Assembly: GCA_033439255.1 (NCBI GenBank) | Contig: CM065880.1 | Location: forward strand, 1,984,001 to 2,048,000 | Reading direction: 5' to 3' | Source of the DNA: Hericium rajendrae | Taxonomy: Eukaryota; Basidiomycota; Agaricomycetes; Russulales; Hericiaceae | DNA length: 64,000 bases | Part shown: one piece after another, positions 44,901 through 56,931 of the stretch | Numbering within the stretch: position 1 is the first letter of the stretch | Layout of the letters: every line of letters begins with the position of its first letter | Notes under the pieces: generated by a model | Database searches by the model: none | What the model was told of the DNA's origin: nothing | The model's input: the letters and a program-made list of their open reading frames with translations, nothing else | Made by a program: the position numbers and the translations under genes

Positions 44901-45831
44901 ATCGCGACCGCCGCGAAGGTCGCACAGATCGTCGACGGCAACCTCAACCCGCTCGTCACCGCGCTGCGCCTCGACTCGGTTCCCGTCGGTGCGCAGAAGG
45001 CGAAGACACCCGGCCGCGCGCCCTTATTCCTGATTCACGATGGTAGCGGCCTTGTGAACTACATCCAGCGCCTCTCCCCGCTTGACCGCGACATCTGGGG
45101 TATTCACAATCCCCACTTCATCACCAGCCAGCCGTGGGAGAGTGTCGTGTCGATGGCTGCGGAGTACTCTGAGTTCGCGACGAAGACGACCTCTGAGCCT
45201 CTTATCCTTGGTGGTGAGTACCCCTCTATCGCTCCCTTATTCTTGCTTTGTTGATAATTGTTTATCTCAGGCTGGTCGTTTGGTGGTGTCGTTGCCTTCG
45301 AAGCTGCGCGTCAGCTCATGAAGAAGGGCGTTGCCGTGAAGGGCGTCCTCCTCATCGACTCCCCTACTCCTCTCGCCCACGTTCCGCTCTCCGACGCCCT
45401 CCTCGAGTCCGTCGCGAAGCTGGATGGCCGCGCCGACACGCAGGTCGGCAAGCTCGTGAAGACGCAGTTCCAGATGAACTCGCGCATGCTCGGCCGCTAT
45501 GACCCGCTTGCCGCGGGCGGGCCATTTCCCTCGATCGTCCTCCTCCGCTCGAGAGAGGGCTTCAAACCCGCCGGCGTCGCCGACGTGCCGAAGTGGCTTG
45601 CGGACAGGAGCGATGCGCAGCTGGCCATATCCGGGTGGGAGCGCGTCGTGGGCACGCCGATCAAGGCCATCGACATTCCCGGCAACCATTTCCAGCCTTT
45701 CCACACCTCTAATGTAAGTACTTGCTGCTGTGTCTTGAGACGTCTTGTCGCTGACCATGGATTTTTAGATCGAGGAAGTTTCTCGTCGCATTGCTGAGGG
45801 GTGCGCACACCTCGAGAGCCTTGCTGCCTGA
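38954..45831 (+). CDS. Non-reducing polyketide synthase, orsellinic-acid-synthase type (2148 aa)
   Basis: The enzyme builds an aromatic polyketide acid by iterative condensation of acetyl and malonyl units without reduction. Exons: 38954-39613, 39710-40342, 40405-40735, 40790-40974, 41030-42270, 42323-45213, 45271-45713, 45769-45831. Domains: SAT about 1-330 with GFSSG (Ser140 where Cys is usual); KS about 397-825 with TACSS (Cys569), EAHGTGT and NIGHLE; AT about 915-1270 with GHSLGE (Ser1017); product template about 1300-1620 with His1348 and Asp1534; ACP1 about 1670-1745; ACP2 about 1770-1845 with LDSL (Ser1812); thioesterase about 1900-2130 with GWSFG (Ser1983) and His2120. There is no ketoreductase, enoyl reductase or methyltransferase. 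ACP1 reads GVDLL, so Leu1710 replaces the phosphopantetheine Ser and only ACP2 can be charged. Domain order and size match basidiomycete orsellinic acid synthases; the exact product is inferred. Confidence 0.93.
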
Positions 45832-46918
45832 AGGCCGTACTGTACACTATTCCCTTCCTTTGTATCATGCGTCATGACATCCGACATATTTCTCCTGCAT
45901 CAGTAGAGGTTCACGATCTCCATTGTATTTTACTGCGCTGCTGCTTTACATGCTGCTCCTTGTTACGATTTTCACGTAGTCTCTAGAATATTTGACTTTG
46001 CACTATTATACATCTTCCACCGAACGAATCGTAAATATGTCCATATATTTTGGCTGCCGGCCGTTCATGGTACAATACGTTGGCCCACTTCCCATATTGC
46101 GCGCACACTTTAGGCAATGGATTGACTGTGAACGCGGCGATTAGGCTTCGAACACGACGACGTGGGGCCAATGGCCTTTCATGCTCTCCGCTTTGAGCAT
46201 CCCTTACTGCAAGTCCCAGCATGACTTGAGCTTACGTTCGTGAAGTTTCAAATCATGGTTATGCGATGATCTACCGATGTCGCGCACCCACCGATGTGGA
46301 CGACATCTAGACCACGGAGACTGGTGAGTCGATTCGATGCAGCGCAGGCGCTGCAGCCTCGAGCCGCTCAAAAATCGACCAGGCTACCAATCAAGGGAGT
46401 TGTAGAGCATGATTATGAAATCAGTCATGATAGGGATTGTAATGACCATTCCTCGAGCTCGGTGTTGATCTGGGCTTCGAGCTTCCTTTACGGGGTTTTG
46501 GTGGGTCTCCTCGCGCACGGGAACCGAACGTGTATGAATTTGGAGGCCTTTCTAGAGCCGCGCTTTGCAAGGTGAACGGCTTGAAAACTGCTTGTTATAG
46601 TCAAAGAAACGGGCAATATCAGACAACTTGTCGTCAGGGAGAACAGCTCGTCGAGCTGAACCCGTGAATGATTCCGTTCGGCATTTTGCTCGGACTTCCA
46701 TAAACGGAAGTTGAGGAGGAAAGCAACAACTCCTTGCCAAGCTGATACGGGTCGAGCGCCTACCGACATGCTGCCAAACCTCCGGATGCAAGGTGGATTC
46801 GTGTCAGTGATGTTCTTTGTGCCGTTCCCTGGTGGGTCACAAGCATCGCTATATACACGAAAGTCCCGATGGCGGGCTTTCTCTCGCTGCCGTGTCCCCT
46901 CCGTTCCACGAGTCCGCC
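45832..46918. other. Intergenic region between PKS and transporter
   Basis: This 1.1 kb stretch holds the PKS 3' end and the transporter promoter. Both genes run on the + strand. No further ORF or repeat is supported. Confidence 0.4.
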
Positions 46919-48715
46919 ATGTCGACGACCCCTTCGACCCAGCTTGAGGATCAAGCGACTGCAACGCCCGCCAGGTCTGCTTCCATGTCTTCCATGAAAA
47001 AAGGAGACGAGGTCGACCTCGAAAAGCGGATAAACGAGAAGGAGGAGGTTCAGGAGGTTCAACCTGATGCCCCGGTTGTGGATCCTTATGCGCCGCCCGA
47101 TGGAGGATGGCAGGCCTGGTCGACAGTGGTAGGATCAACGCTCGTCGGTTTCAGCACATTCGGGTATGCATCGTCGAATTTTTGCTGTGACATTATCTTT
47201 AAATGAATTCCATGGTCTGCTAGGGTGGTAAACGCCTTCGGCCAGTTCAGCTCATTCTACCGAAGCGATTATCTCTCAAATTATAATGCGACTTTAATCA
47301 GCATGATAGGAGCCATCCAGGTCTTTGTGTTATATTTCTGTCCGTGAATCTTCGATTTTCTCCTGCTGTATCTCATCGCGTTTGCTAGGTGGTGCATTCT
47401 CTGGTTCGTTGTTCGACGCGTATGGACCGAAGTATATGATTCCTTCAAGTGGAGTTGTCACGACCTTCGCGTTCTTCATGCTTTCAATTACAAAGCCTCA
47501 GCAAATATACCAACAGTATCTGACGCAAGCAATCCTATTTAATCTGGGTGCTACATTTGGGTAAGCCTGGATCCACGATACATCTACAAGAGCGATATCA
47601 GCTCACGAGCAACTAGCTTCTTCCCTGCTCTATCAGTCGTCACGCACTGGTTCGAGAAGAAGAGGGCTTATGCATTGGGATGCGTGCTCGCGGGAGCCAG
47701 TGCTGGCGGTATCGTCTTCCCTATCATGCTTAGCAAACTCGTACCACGCGTAGGCTTCGGTGCGTGACCCAACCCGTTAACACTTCCATTTTTTTCGTAC
47801 CCAATTTTTAATACTGGATTCATCCCAGGTTGGGCAGTTCGTGCCATTGCGTTCATCATCCTTGGTTCCTACGTCATCGCGACTTTCACGATCAAGGCTC
47901 GACGCCCACCCAAACCGCTTCCGCCTCTTAGCCGCATCATTGACATTGCTGCATTCCGTGACCCCCGTTATGCCCTGTTCGCTGCAGGCGCATGGTTGAA
48001 CATCCTCTCAGTGTTCAACCCATTCTTCTACATCACGATCTACGGGACCGTTATGCACGGTCAAGACTCAGTCACGCCTTATCTCCTTCCTATCATGAAC
48101 GCGACCTCGATTTTCGGACGGACGCTTCCTGCTATTCTGGCAGATAAAGTTGGACGGTGAGTGTAGAACATAACTGTGTCTTCTTGTCAATATGGATTTT
48201 GACGTATGATCGGATTTGTAGATTCAACGTCATCAGCGTCACCGCTCTCTTGTGTGCTATCTTCAGTCTGTCATTGTGGTATACCTCCACAAGCGAAAGT
48301 TCTATCATTGCTTTCGCTGCGGTTTACGGGTTCGTCTCTGGCCCGTTCTTCACGCTCATGCCGGTATGTATCACGTTAACTTCCACGTCTCCCACGTCAC
48401 GAGTATCCGTTTTAGGCTTGTGTCTCCCAAATCTCTCCGCTCGATAAAATCGGTGGCCGCATAGGCATGCTTTTTGCCACGCTCTCTTTCGGTGCACTCG
48501 CTGGCACGCCCATCGGGGGTGTCTTCATCCGCACATACTCCCGAGAGCACTTCGAGCATCTGGTTCTGTATACTGTGTGTTATTTGACCCTTGCACGCCA
48601 ATTCGAAGCACTGATGGATGTGAATCCTTTGCAGGGAATCGTCGGTCTCGCCGGCTCTGCCCTGCTCATCGCTGCTCGCCTCAAGTGCGATAGCAGGTTA
48701 CTTGCCCGGGTATGA
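46919..48715 (+). CDS. MFS transporter, monocarboxylate-porter type (461 aa)
   Basis: This is a plasma-membrane or vesicle carrier, likely to move cluster product or a carboxylate precursor. Exons: 46919-47163, 47224-47339, 47389-47560, 47617-47759, 47829-48156, 48222-48363, 48416-48574, 48635-48715. A charged cytosolic N-terminus (residues 1-60, with KKGDEVDLEKR) precedes PPDGGWQAW, the signature just before helix 1 of fungal MCT-like proteins. About twelve hydrophobic segments follow, with GAFSGSLFDAYGP between helices 2 and 3 and ILADKVGRF after the central loop. The second intron uses the donor GTCCGT and the last one GTGTGT; both were chosen because they keep the membrane segments in frame. 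The C-terminus after helix 12 is short. Its position next to the PKS, in the same orientation, supports a cluster role. Confidence 0.85.
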
Positions 48716-49158
48716 GGTGGGTTTGTTCTGGTCTTGTCTGCCTCTTTGGGGCTAAGAAGCTATTGGGCATTAGGTGTTGCTTCTGAGCTTTTGACGTGTT
48801 TCACGACCCGTATGCCGCCGGGACTGCCTTACAGATACCACGACATTTTTGCAGTACCAATTACACTAGAGACACGATTGTTGTTCAACTAGCATACCAA
48901 CATATAGAGCTGCAATTTCGATTGTCTCGCCAACGAATGCCTGGAGATAGGACACGTAAGTACTTAGTGTCTGCAATGGTTGTTTCGTGGTCGAAGGGTT
49001 GAGCCGAAGGGTGGATACTGGAGTTTCTGCTTGTCATGAGACGCGCTTCTGCCCGACAAGGAGATCATGTTCTCAGCAATTGCTGACCCATGACCAGTGC
49101 GACTTTTCACCCATGTTTGGCTGTGCCGAGAGATACATAGTTAAGCCTCTATTCCGCG
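48716..49158. other. Intergenic region between transporter and hydrolase
   Basis: 443 bp, no gene seen. It should contain the hydrolase promoter. Confidence 0.4.
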
Positions 49159-50091
49159 ATGAGTTCAACTGTTCTTTGCACCATGACACCCACACTCCCG
49201 CCTCCATCTCCCAACCAGCCTTTCTGGACCATCTCCGCCGTCGAAGCAGGCGAGCTCTCCCTTCCCGTCGGGCTCTTCGTCCCCACGCCCTACGCCGCCG
49301 CGAAGGCCGCCGCGCCGTCCCTCTCATTCCTCCTGCGCCACTCCACCGCGCCGCACACCGTCCTCTTCGACCTCGGCATGCGCAAGGACTACACGGCCTA
49401 CCCGCCCGCCGTCGTGCAGCGCATCGCGACGTTCTTCCAGCCCGTGGCCATCGGGCGCGACGTGCGCGCGTCGCTCGAGGCCGGCGGGCTCCCGCCGGAC
49501 GGCGTCACGCACGTCGTGCTCTCGCACGTGCACTGGGACCACGTCGGAGACCCCGCGCCCTTCACGCGCGCGGCCTTCCTCGTCGGCACGGCCGCCGCGC
49601 GCGTGCTCGAGCGCGGCTTCCCCGCGGACCCGGACTCACTGTTCGCGCGGGACCTGCTGCCCGCCGCGCGCACGGAGCTGCTCGATCCCGACGAGGAGGG
49701 ATGGGCGCCGCTTGGCCCGTTCCCCCGCGCGCGAGACTACTTCGGCGACGGGAGCCTGTACCTCGTCGACGCGCCGGGGCATATGCCAGGGCATATCAAC
49801 ATGCTCGCGCGCACGTCGCCTGACGGTGGGTGGGCGTTCCTCGCGGGGGACTCGGCGCACGACTGGCGCATCGTGTCGGGGGAGGCGGCGATCCCGCAGG
49901 TCTTGGACACCGCGACGGGCGCGGTGAAGGCGGCACATGCCGACGTGCCGGCGGCGGAGGCGCATGTGGCGCGGATGCGCGAGTTGCTAGTTGTGCCGCG
50001 CGTAAGGGTGTTGTTGGCGCATGACGCGGGATGGTATCGGGAGAATAAAGGCGGGAAGGCGTATTGGCCGGGGGCGTTTGAGTCGCTGTAA
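49159..50091 (+). CDS. Metallo-beta-lactamase-fold hydrolase, lactonase-like (310 aa)
   Basis: The protein is a single-exon zinc hydrolase. The metal motif H123-x-H125-x-D127-H128 lies in LSHVHWDHVGD; further metal or active-site blocks are DAPGHMPGH, LAGDSAHD and LLAHD. Length and block order fit the AttM/AHL-lactonase-like branch better than the thioesterase-like hydrolases that release product from TE-less fungal PKSs, and the PKS here has its own TE. It may open a lactone or ester made by the cluster or detoxify one. There is no signal peptide, so it is probably cytosolic. The Met at residue 9 (49183) has a better initiation context than the first. The gene is strikingly GC-rich at third codon positions and lacks introns, unlike its neighbours. 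Confidence 0.85.
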   Translation: MSSTVLCTMTPTLPPPSPNQPFWTISAVEAGELSLPVGLFVPTPYAAAKAAAPSLSFLLRHSTAPHTVLFDLGMRKDYTAYPPAVVQRIATFFQPVAIGRDVRASLEAGGLPPDGVTHVVLSHVHWDHVGDPAPFTRAAFLVGTAAARVLERGFPADPDSLFARDLLPAARTELLDPDEEGWAPLGPFPRARDYFGDGSLYLVDAPGHMPGHINMLARTSPDGGWAFLAGDSAHDWRIVSGEAAIPQVLDTATGAVKAAHADVPAAEAHVARMRELLVVPRVRVLLAHDAGWYRENKGGKAYWPGAFESL

Positions 50092-50702
50092 TGCTGTAGG
50101 ATAACCTAAGAAGACCCCAACACTAGCACGCGTGCGGAAGTGCACATCCATTGCGCGCTTGGCCTGCTTTGCATTTCAAGTGCCGCAAAATCGATAGCGC
50201 CAACGACGCGAGTGTTACAGCCGTTTACAAATCCATAGGCCCTTTTCGGCAGAAGGTGATAGATATCGCAGCTTCCGTCGGACCTTCAATATACAGGTGG
50301 AGCTTGGTTCTAGCTCGCACCTGGCGGCCAACCGGTGGCAACGGCAGCACGGCAGGTGGGGCGGAGCATGATCTGGCACGGTCGTAAACGGTTTCCGACC
50401 TTCGCCGACTCAAACATGATCTCTATATCTTACATCCTCGGGAAGGCCTATCGATTTGTAAACGGCTGTAATAGCGATCCCACATACGTTGAAAATTCGG
50501 AAGACGATTTGAAGCCTGTAATATGTCACTATCAATTCCGCAACGTCGCAGGGACGAGATGTCCGAAAGGGCAAGAAATGGCGTTATAGTACAGATTGGT
50601 ACATCCTCTAACATGACAAACGTTCTGCCATACAGTTTTATAGCCTCGAAACAGCACCACCATCGATGCTGTCTATCAACACTCCCGCGCCCACGTCTGC
50701 AT
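50092..50702. other. Convergent 3' region between hydrolase and SDR
   Basis: 611 bp between two genes that end towards each other. No gene is supported. Confidence 0.4.
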
Positions 50703-51578
50703 TTAGACGACGAAGCCCTGCAGAGCACCAATCGCCGGTAAGCTCCCACGCACACATACGGGAGTCGAACAGCACTTACACCGTTGACACGGATCGTCTG
50801 GCCGTTGACCCAGCTCGCGGCGGGCGATGCGAGGAACGCGACGACGGGGCTGACCTCCTCGGGCAGGCCGATGCGCTTCGCGGGGTTCATGTTCGCGATG
50901 AACTGGATCTGCTCGGGCGTCTTGCCGTTGCGGAAGAGGTCGGTGTCGGTCGGGCCGGGCGCGACCGTGTTCACGGTGATGCCGCGCGCACCGAGGTCCT
51001 TCGCGAGCACGCGGCCGATCTGCTCGACGGCGGCCTTGGACGCGACATAGGTGAGGGAGAAGGGCTGCACTACGGACGCGCTGGTGAGTGTGGTGGAGAA
51101 GAAGATGACGCGGCCGCCTGGCGGGAGCAAAGTCAGCTAGGGAGATGGGGAAAAGGAAGGGAGGCATACCTGTGGGGAGGAGCGGCGCGGCGGCCTTGAC
51201 GAGGAAGAGGGGGCCCTTGACGTTGACGTTGAAGTGCTGGTCGAAGAAGTTCTCATCGACGGCGGCAAGGGGCTTGCTGCCCATGACGCCGGCGTTCAGC
51301 ACGAGGATATCGACCTTGCCGAACGCGTTGAGGGTCGCGTCGAGCAGCTCCTTGCCGCCCGCGATGGACGAGACGTCCGCCTTGATGGCGACGGCCTTGC
51401 CCTTGCCGTCCGCCCTGATGTCTTCGACGACCTTGTCCGCGGCCGCCTTGTTGGAGACGTAGTTCACGGCAACGCTAGCGCCATCGGAGGCGAGGTGGCG
51501 GGCGACAACGGCACCGATAGAGCGCGAGGAGCCGGTGACGATGGCGACTTTTCCTGCGAGGGGGAGTACGGGGGCCAT
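50703..51578 (-). CDS. Short-chain dehydrogenase/reductase (253 aa)
   Basis: This is an NAD(P)H-dependent alcohol/carbonyl oxidoreductase of the classical SDR type. Exons: 51578-51170, 51117-50780, 50717-50703; the last exon codes only GFVV and the stop. Motifs: cofactor loop TGSSRSIG (residues 15-22, the middle Gly being Ser), NAG (95-97), and the catalytic Tyr160-x3-Lys164 in YVASK, with Ser144 or a near neighbour upstream. It resembles fungal polyketide ketoreductases such as naphthol reductases, and aldehyde reductases. The start at 51578 gives the normal SDR length; an in-frame Met 33 codons upstream would add a basic, non-conserved extension. In the cluster it could reduce the aldehyde made by an A-T-R enzyme or oxidise an alcohol. 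Confidence 0.87.
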   Translation of the reverse strand: MAPVLPLAGKVAIVTGSSRSIGAVVARHLASDGASVAVNYVSNKAAADKVVEDIRADGKGKAVAIKADVSSIAGGKELLDATLNAFGKVDILVLNAGVMGSKPLAAVDENFFDQHFNVNVKGPLFLVKAAAPLLPTGMPPFLFPISLADFAPARRPRHLLLHHTHQRVRSAALLPHLCRVQGRRRADRPRAREGPRCARHHREHGRARPDRHRPLPQRQDARADPVHREHEPREAHRPARGGQPRRRVPRIARRELGQRPDDPCQRCKCCSTPVCVRGSLPAIGALQGFVV

Positions 51579-53044
51579 TTTATGATAGGAGGATGCGAAG
51601 AGGCGGGTAAGACGCTGAATGGTGGTTCGTTGACGGAAGTGAAGACGCCGAAGCTGTAGATTGGAACTGTTGGACACAAATCCAGTAGGGCGTTTATATA
51701 GCAGAAGTGGGTTGCGTCAAGTGGGCTCACCAGGACAATCAGGTCGCAATCCTTTGACAAGGAGCGGTTTCGGAAAGGGGCGCGATGAGACTGCCGTCCA
51801 AGGATGTGGACTCATTGTGGATGACACGGAGTCTTCAGCATTCTGCAGGCGCGGAACACAGTGCAACGCGACCAGCGTGGGTCCCTGAACCCTCCCCACG
51901 TCTCCGCGATCCGCGCCCCACTTGCACCCCCGCTAAGTGCGTTAATGCTCCTGCTTCCGCAGCCCAATATCGCCAACATACCGCTCCGCTGAACAACGCG
52001 AAGTACGCTATCAACGCCGGCCCTGTCGACAACAGTCGTCGTCATAGAGTCAGCGGGCCCATACCTATTCTTGTCAGCCTCGATGTAGCTTTCTCTTTCC
52101 CGATTCTGTCTGTCGTGAGTCAGAGCGATTTGTGCTTGCGAATCCGTGCGTGTTATCGATGATAGATGACTTGATGCAAGTGCCGGACTCGAACGCCCAT
52201 GACGCGGCCCCTCGCCGCAACTGCGGGGCACCCGCTTCACCTCGCATTACATAGCCAGTGACGGATCAGACGTGGACACTGTCGCAGGGGACGAAAGATA
52301 ATTGCCTACACGTCGGCGTGCCGGGGGGGCTCCTCCATTTGAGTCCGCATTGCATCGTCTGCGCGTCTTCAGTCGTTGAACAAGCCAAGCCCACAGCAAG
52401 TACTGCGCGCCCGATAGATGCGCCATGAAAGAGCGTGAAAATAAATGGCATTGCCCACCATGATATTGAAGGTCCCAGAAATTTGCCCTGCCCAAGAGGA
52501 GTCGTGGTGGATGAGTACTCCCTCCGTCCTCGTCGGCTCTTCGACTGGATGCTTTTTGATCAAGCGTGCATCATGCTTGCGTACATCCCACATCGTGGTG
52601 ACCCTATATGCAACGTGCACCTCACAATAGTTTGCTTGAGTGGGATAAGGCGGCTTGTGAATGACAAGCTTGGCCAGAAAGAGGGGTGGGTAGCTGGGTC
52701 CGGTGATCAAGTTTGAATTGCACTGTCTCAGTGTCTAGACCGCCGGTTCATTATGACCCTGAACTAGGGTTAAGGCAAACAGAGTAGTGATGCCGTCCGC
52801 TGGAGAACACCGTGACCTGGACAAGATAAAGTACTGCACTGTACTTGCCATTAGTGTTGCGGGAATGCTCGCCTTTCTCGTGCGCATTGTCAAGATAGAC
52901 AAGCATTGGTCTAGCAGAAAGAGAATTCCAAGCCTTATCTTATCAATACTGTACAGTTGAGGTACAACGGCCAATTCTTGTATCGAACATGAAAGCAGCA
53001 CAGCACTTGGCTATTCGTCAAAAGCATCCATCCATGCCATCCAT
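51579..53044. other. Intergenic interval, 1.5 kb
   Basis: It holds the SDR promoter and the 3' end of the flavin monooxygenase gene (both minus strand). Short ORFs lack recognisable motifs. A tRNA-like TTCGAGTCC at about 52187-52195 on the minus strand does not fold into a tRNA. Confidence 0.4.
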
Positions 53045-55493
53045 CTAGACCAAAAAGCCCTCAAAGTACTTCTCGACCTCCTCCCACGTCTGCCGCCCAA
53101 AGCCCACTGTCTTCGTGCCTACATGCCCATCCGGGCGCACGACCACAATCGCGCCGACGTCCTTGTCGACCGCCCATTTCCCATACAACGGCGTCTCGAA
53201 CACCGCGCCCGCCTCTGGCGCGCTCTGGCGGTACGGCGAGAGCACGGCGATGTCGTCGCAGAACACGCGCGCAGGGTGCAGCAGCGGCGACGGCGTACCC
53301 GGTGCGTCCGCGCGCGGGTACGTGCGGTCCATGAGGTCGTCGAGCACTGTCTTGTGCGCGGACGGCGTGGTCGTGACGAGCGCGACGTTGAACAGCGTGT
53401 GCGCGGGCGCCGCGTGCCGGCGCGTGATCGCCGGGATGTCGTCGTAATGGTACGTGTACAACAAGCGGCCCTGCGGGATCGCGGGCTTCGCCGCGGCGTG
53501 GCCGTTCGTGAGCGCCGCGCCGGCCTGCGCGTCGGGGCTGGTGACGCGCGGCATGCGCTCGGAGATGGAGAGCGTGTCGGGGGAGAAGGTGGCGCCGTAG
53601 CGCTTGAATAGGGAGTTGTCCGAGGAGCGGATGTAAGCGTCGAGATCGAGCAGCTGCTCGGTCGTCTCGGACTTCGATACGTCGCCGACGAGGAGGTAGA
53701 TCGTGAAGCGCCCATCAAAGCGCGGCTGGATCGCGACGGGGATGGTATCCGATATGCGGGTCACCTTCGCAGGGCGCGTGCGAGCACCTATTGGGACACC
53801 GGGCTTGCCGACTGTAAGCTCATCGACCTTACCAGTAAGGGTCTTGACGACAGAGCTGGGTTCATATACAATCGAGGCGCCGGCTTGGTACTAGATGGAG
53901 AATGAGTATGGGACAAGTCATAGCTACCCTCAATATGAAGGACGTACTGCGTAATTGGCAGCCTGGTATAGACGCAGCCTTTCCAGCCACTCGCCGGCCT
54001 CCTCGGATGAGAAGCTCTCCATTGTCTGCTTCTCAAGGCCAGAGTACAATTCGACGAGTTTCCGATCCATGGAGATTAGATATTTGGCTACGGAATGACG
54101 CTCGGAAGCATAGGTCGAGAGAATATCAGGTTTCGCAGCACCGCGGAGAACAAGGCCAAGCTTCCAGCACAAGTTGTGCGCCTCGAGGACGGCAGTGTTG
54201 AGTCCCAGACCAGCTGTGAAACTAAATTAGATTTCAAAGGAATCTAACATGGTAAGCAAACTTACCACGAGGGCTGTGCGTGTGGCAGACATCGCCGAGG
54301 AAGAACACCCTGTTTTGCACGTCATATTGGTTGATAATGGTCTGGCCGACTAGAAACGAAGTTAGCAGTATGTTCAGGCACATCGTGATGCACGACCGAC
54401 CATCGTACGAAGACCACCAGTTCACCTCATCCCACTCCAGCCGGAACGGCTTGAAGATTTCCTTGATCATGCGCGTTGCCTCCTCTTGCGTTGCCTCATG
54501 GCGCGACTTCGCCAGCTGAATGTCGAAACGCGCTGCCGGCTTGCCATTGATGGGCTCCCGTGGAATGATAAGCACGATGCCCTTCTCTGAGCGAATCACG
54601 CTGAAGGCAATGGATCGTCGTCGAGTTCAGGATCGCGCGCCATACAAAGCAGGACTCACCACAAGCGCTCCAAATCCGGGAAGTCACTGTCGAGGCCCAC
54701 TGCGTCCAGCACGCACCAGGTGACGGGCAGAGCCTCGCCCTCGAGTTTGACGCCGTACGGTGTGGCCCAGCGGCGCACCGATGAGCGCGCGCCGTCGCAC
54801 GCGAGCACGTACTTCGCCGACACCGTGCGTTCCTCGCCGGTCTTCACGTCCTGGAGGACGGCCGTGCTGGGGCCCTCGGGATCCGCGGGCAGCTCCATGC
54901 TCACGAACTTGGTGTTCCATTGCACCTGGAAGCCGGCATAGTGGCGCTCGATGTCGTGGATCATGACCTGTTCAATGAGCCCTTGGCGCACGCAGAGCGC
55001 GTAGTCCTCATCAAAGTCCAGAAACTCGGGGTAGAAGCGCGCAAAGGCCGTTCGCTTGGCGCGTCCGCCCGAGCTCTCCCAGAAGGTACGGCCGTACAGC
55101 TTGCGCCCGGCGTGTTTCAGTTGCTCCATCGGTATGCCGAGGCTCTGTATACGTCGTGAGCAATGGAAGGCGGTGATTCCGGTACACACGTACTTCCATG
55201 ACCTCCATGGCCCTAAGAAGTCATTAGGATGCTGCGAGAAGTGGACGATGCGGCCAGCCTTACCTGCTGTGAAAAGCGTCGGATCGGCCATACTCGTGAC
55301 CTGCGTATTCCCCTGAATCAATAACCAATGGCCTAATTCCCATCCTCGCCAAGATGGTCGCCGCCATGAGTCCTGCAGGACCTGAATATCCAATGATGGA
55401 CGCTGTTAGAGCGGCCGAACAACGATCTACAGCAGGGGGCGTACCTGCACCGACGATAAGGACGTCCTGAACGTTGTTATGCACTTGAGACAT
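53045..55493 (-). CDS. FAD-dependent aromatic hydroxylase, phenol 2-monooxygenase type (688 aa)
   Basis: The enzyme hydroxylates a phenolic ring using NADPH and O2, or may do an oxidative decarboxylation. Exons: 55493-55445, 55381-55264, 55212-55194, 55144-54660, 54600-54401, 54349-54266, 54213-53948, 53890-53045. Exon 3 is a 19 nt micro-exon; it restores HSRAMEVMESLGI, the block expected after GRSD. Motifs: FAD-binding GAGPAG (15-20), the DG motif ACDGARSS (Asp179), and the second FAD motif GD (309-310) in FFLGDVCHTHSPRAGLGLN. The C-terminal 200 residues or so match the thioredoxin-like domain of phenol hydroxylases. Its ATG faces that of reductase 2 across 1.4 kb. An orsellinic-type phenolic acid or its aldehyde is a natural substrate class; this is inferred. 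Confidence 0.88.
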
Positions 55494-56931
55494 CGCGAGA
55501 TGAAGAGATGGACAGAAAGACAGCAATTTTGCCACCGCGAGGGCACAGTCGGACTCCTTGGCTGCCTTTTAAGTCGTCCACGACCAAACGCCGCCGGATT
55601 GAACAGGGTCTGGAATGCGGGATCAATCGATCATACGGGACGCCCAAACCCCCACCGTCAACGCCGACATGCGCACCCCGAACTCCAGATACATGCGCCG
55701 TGGATATCGCTTGGGCATTGATCTCGACCTGCGCTGCGCCTTGCGTTGCTTCTTTGGGCCAGCCAAGCCGGATGGAGAAAAGGAGGATAACAGCTCTTGC
55801 ACGTTCTTAACGTTCTCGAGTTTCCCGAGGCTGCATATCACTTCAGCGGTGGCTGATTTACGAAGAGTGCACATAATGTCAATAAAGGGGACGACCTGCA
55901 AACGGAAGAATATGAGATTATGAACGTGTGCGAACTTACCTGCCAGTCCGAAGAGCTGCGAATATGTGCTAGACTTACACGCTAAGTCCGCCTAAGATGG
56001 AACTCTGCACGACATACACCGCGAATTCTTTCCCGATTTGATGACACAGGTATTGACAGGATCGCAGTATATGAGCAGGGTCCATGGCAAAACAGGGAGA
56101 CGAAAAGAACGAAAACACACTGTATGTTTTGTCGCGGCTACAGCGGTTATCGCGCCTACCGAGTAGTACTGTCAATGATACGTGAGAAATACTCGGCATC
56201 TGCCGGTCGTGATGCCGATCTCCAGCCGAATCTCGAGAATTTCATCTTCTTGTCCTCGAGTACGAAGCAAAGCTGAGATTCTCTTGCGATGTTCTACAAA
56301 GTCTATGAAGGCCCGTAACCCTCAATGGGTTGAAAAGCACTAGACTAGAAAACAGGCCGCCATCATCGCCCATGTATGAACATCCTTGTGAGTGAACGTC
56401 ATTCTGATGAGCGGCATTGGGCTTATTATCCTGCCCTTCCATTTTAACCAAATTTGGTCTTAGAGATTGATTTTACAGCTCTTACTTATCTGAGGTGTAC
56501 ACACAACAAATGACACTGTTAAGGAATTGCGAGCGCCCATCAGGCCTAGGGGTGTTCCTCACAGAAGTCCGAAGACGTACCCACACCTTGGTGGCACATT
56601 TGTCCAGGTACAGTAATCTACGAGGGCAATGCAGTGCGGACTTATGCACATATCCATGTTTTTAGAATTCTACCGATGCCGTAGACGGAATCTTAGATGG
56701 GCGCTGTCGCTGAAACACACACGGACCGGGTGCCACGCAGCACTTCGCCGTAGACACTCGCTGATCTGTCCGCTAATTTTCTGACTCTTCGATAATTGGC
56801 TATCGCATGGATCCATCGAGATGTCCGAGCGCGAACTGCGAGATTTGTTTGTTTCTTATAGGAACTATTTAGACACAAACTCGTATGGAGGTACCATAAT
56901 CCCTCCCACACCGCCCTTTCCCTGATCAAGC
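55494..56931. promoter_or_regulatory. Divergent promoter region between the flavin monooxygenase and reductase 2
   Basis: 1.4 kb separates two divergent cluster genes. No ORF with family motifs occurs, so this is probably shared regulatory DNA. An AT-rich AACTATTTAGACAC lies about 70 bases upstream of the reductase 2 ATG. No binding site can be assigned. Confidence 0.35.

Noticed and set aside
51812-52240. 142-codon minus-strand ORF upstream of the SDR
   Set aside because: No domain, no splice partners, and composition like intergenic DNA.
52175-52245. Possible tRNA on the minus strand (TTCGAGTCC, GC-rich stem-like region)
   Set aside because: The T-stem does not pair beyond one or two bases and no acceptor stem or A box could be found.
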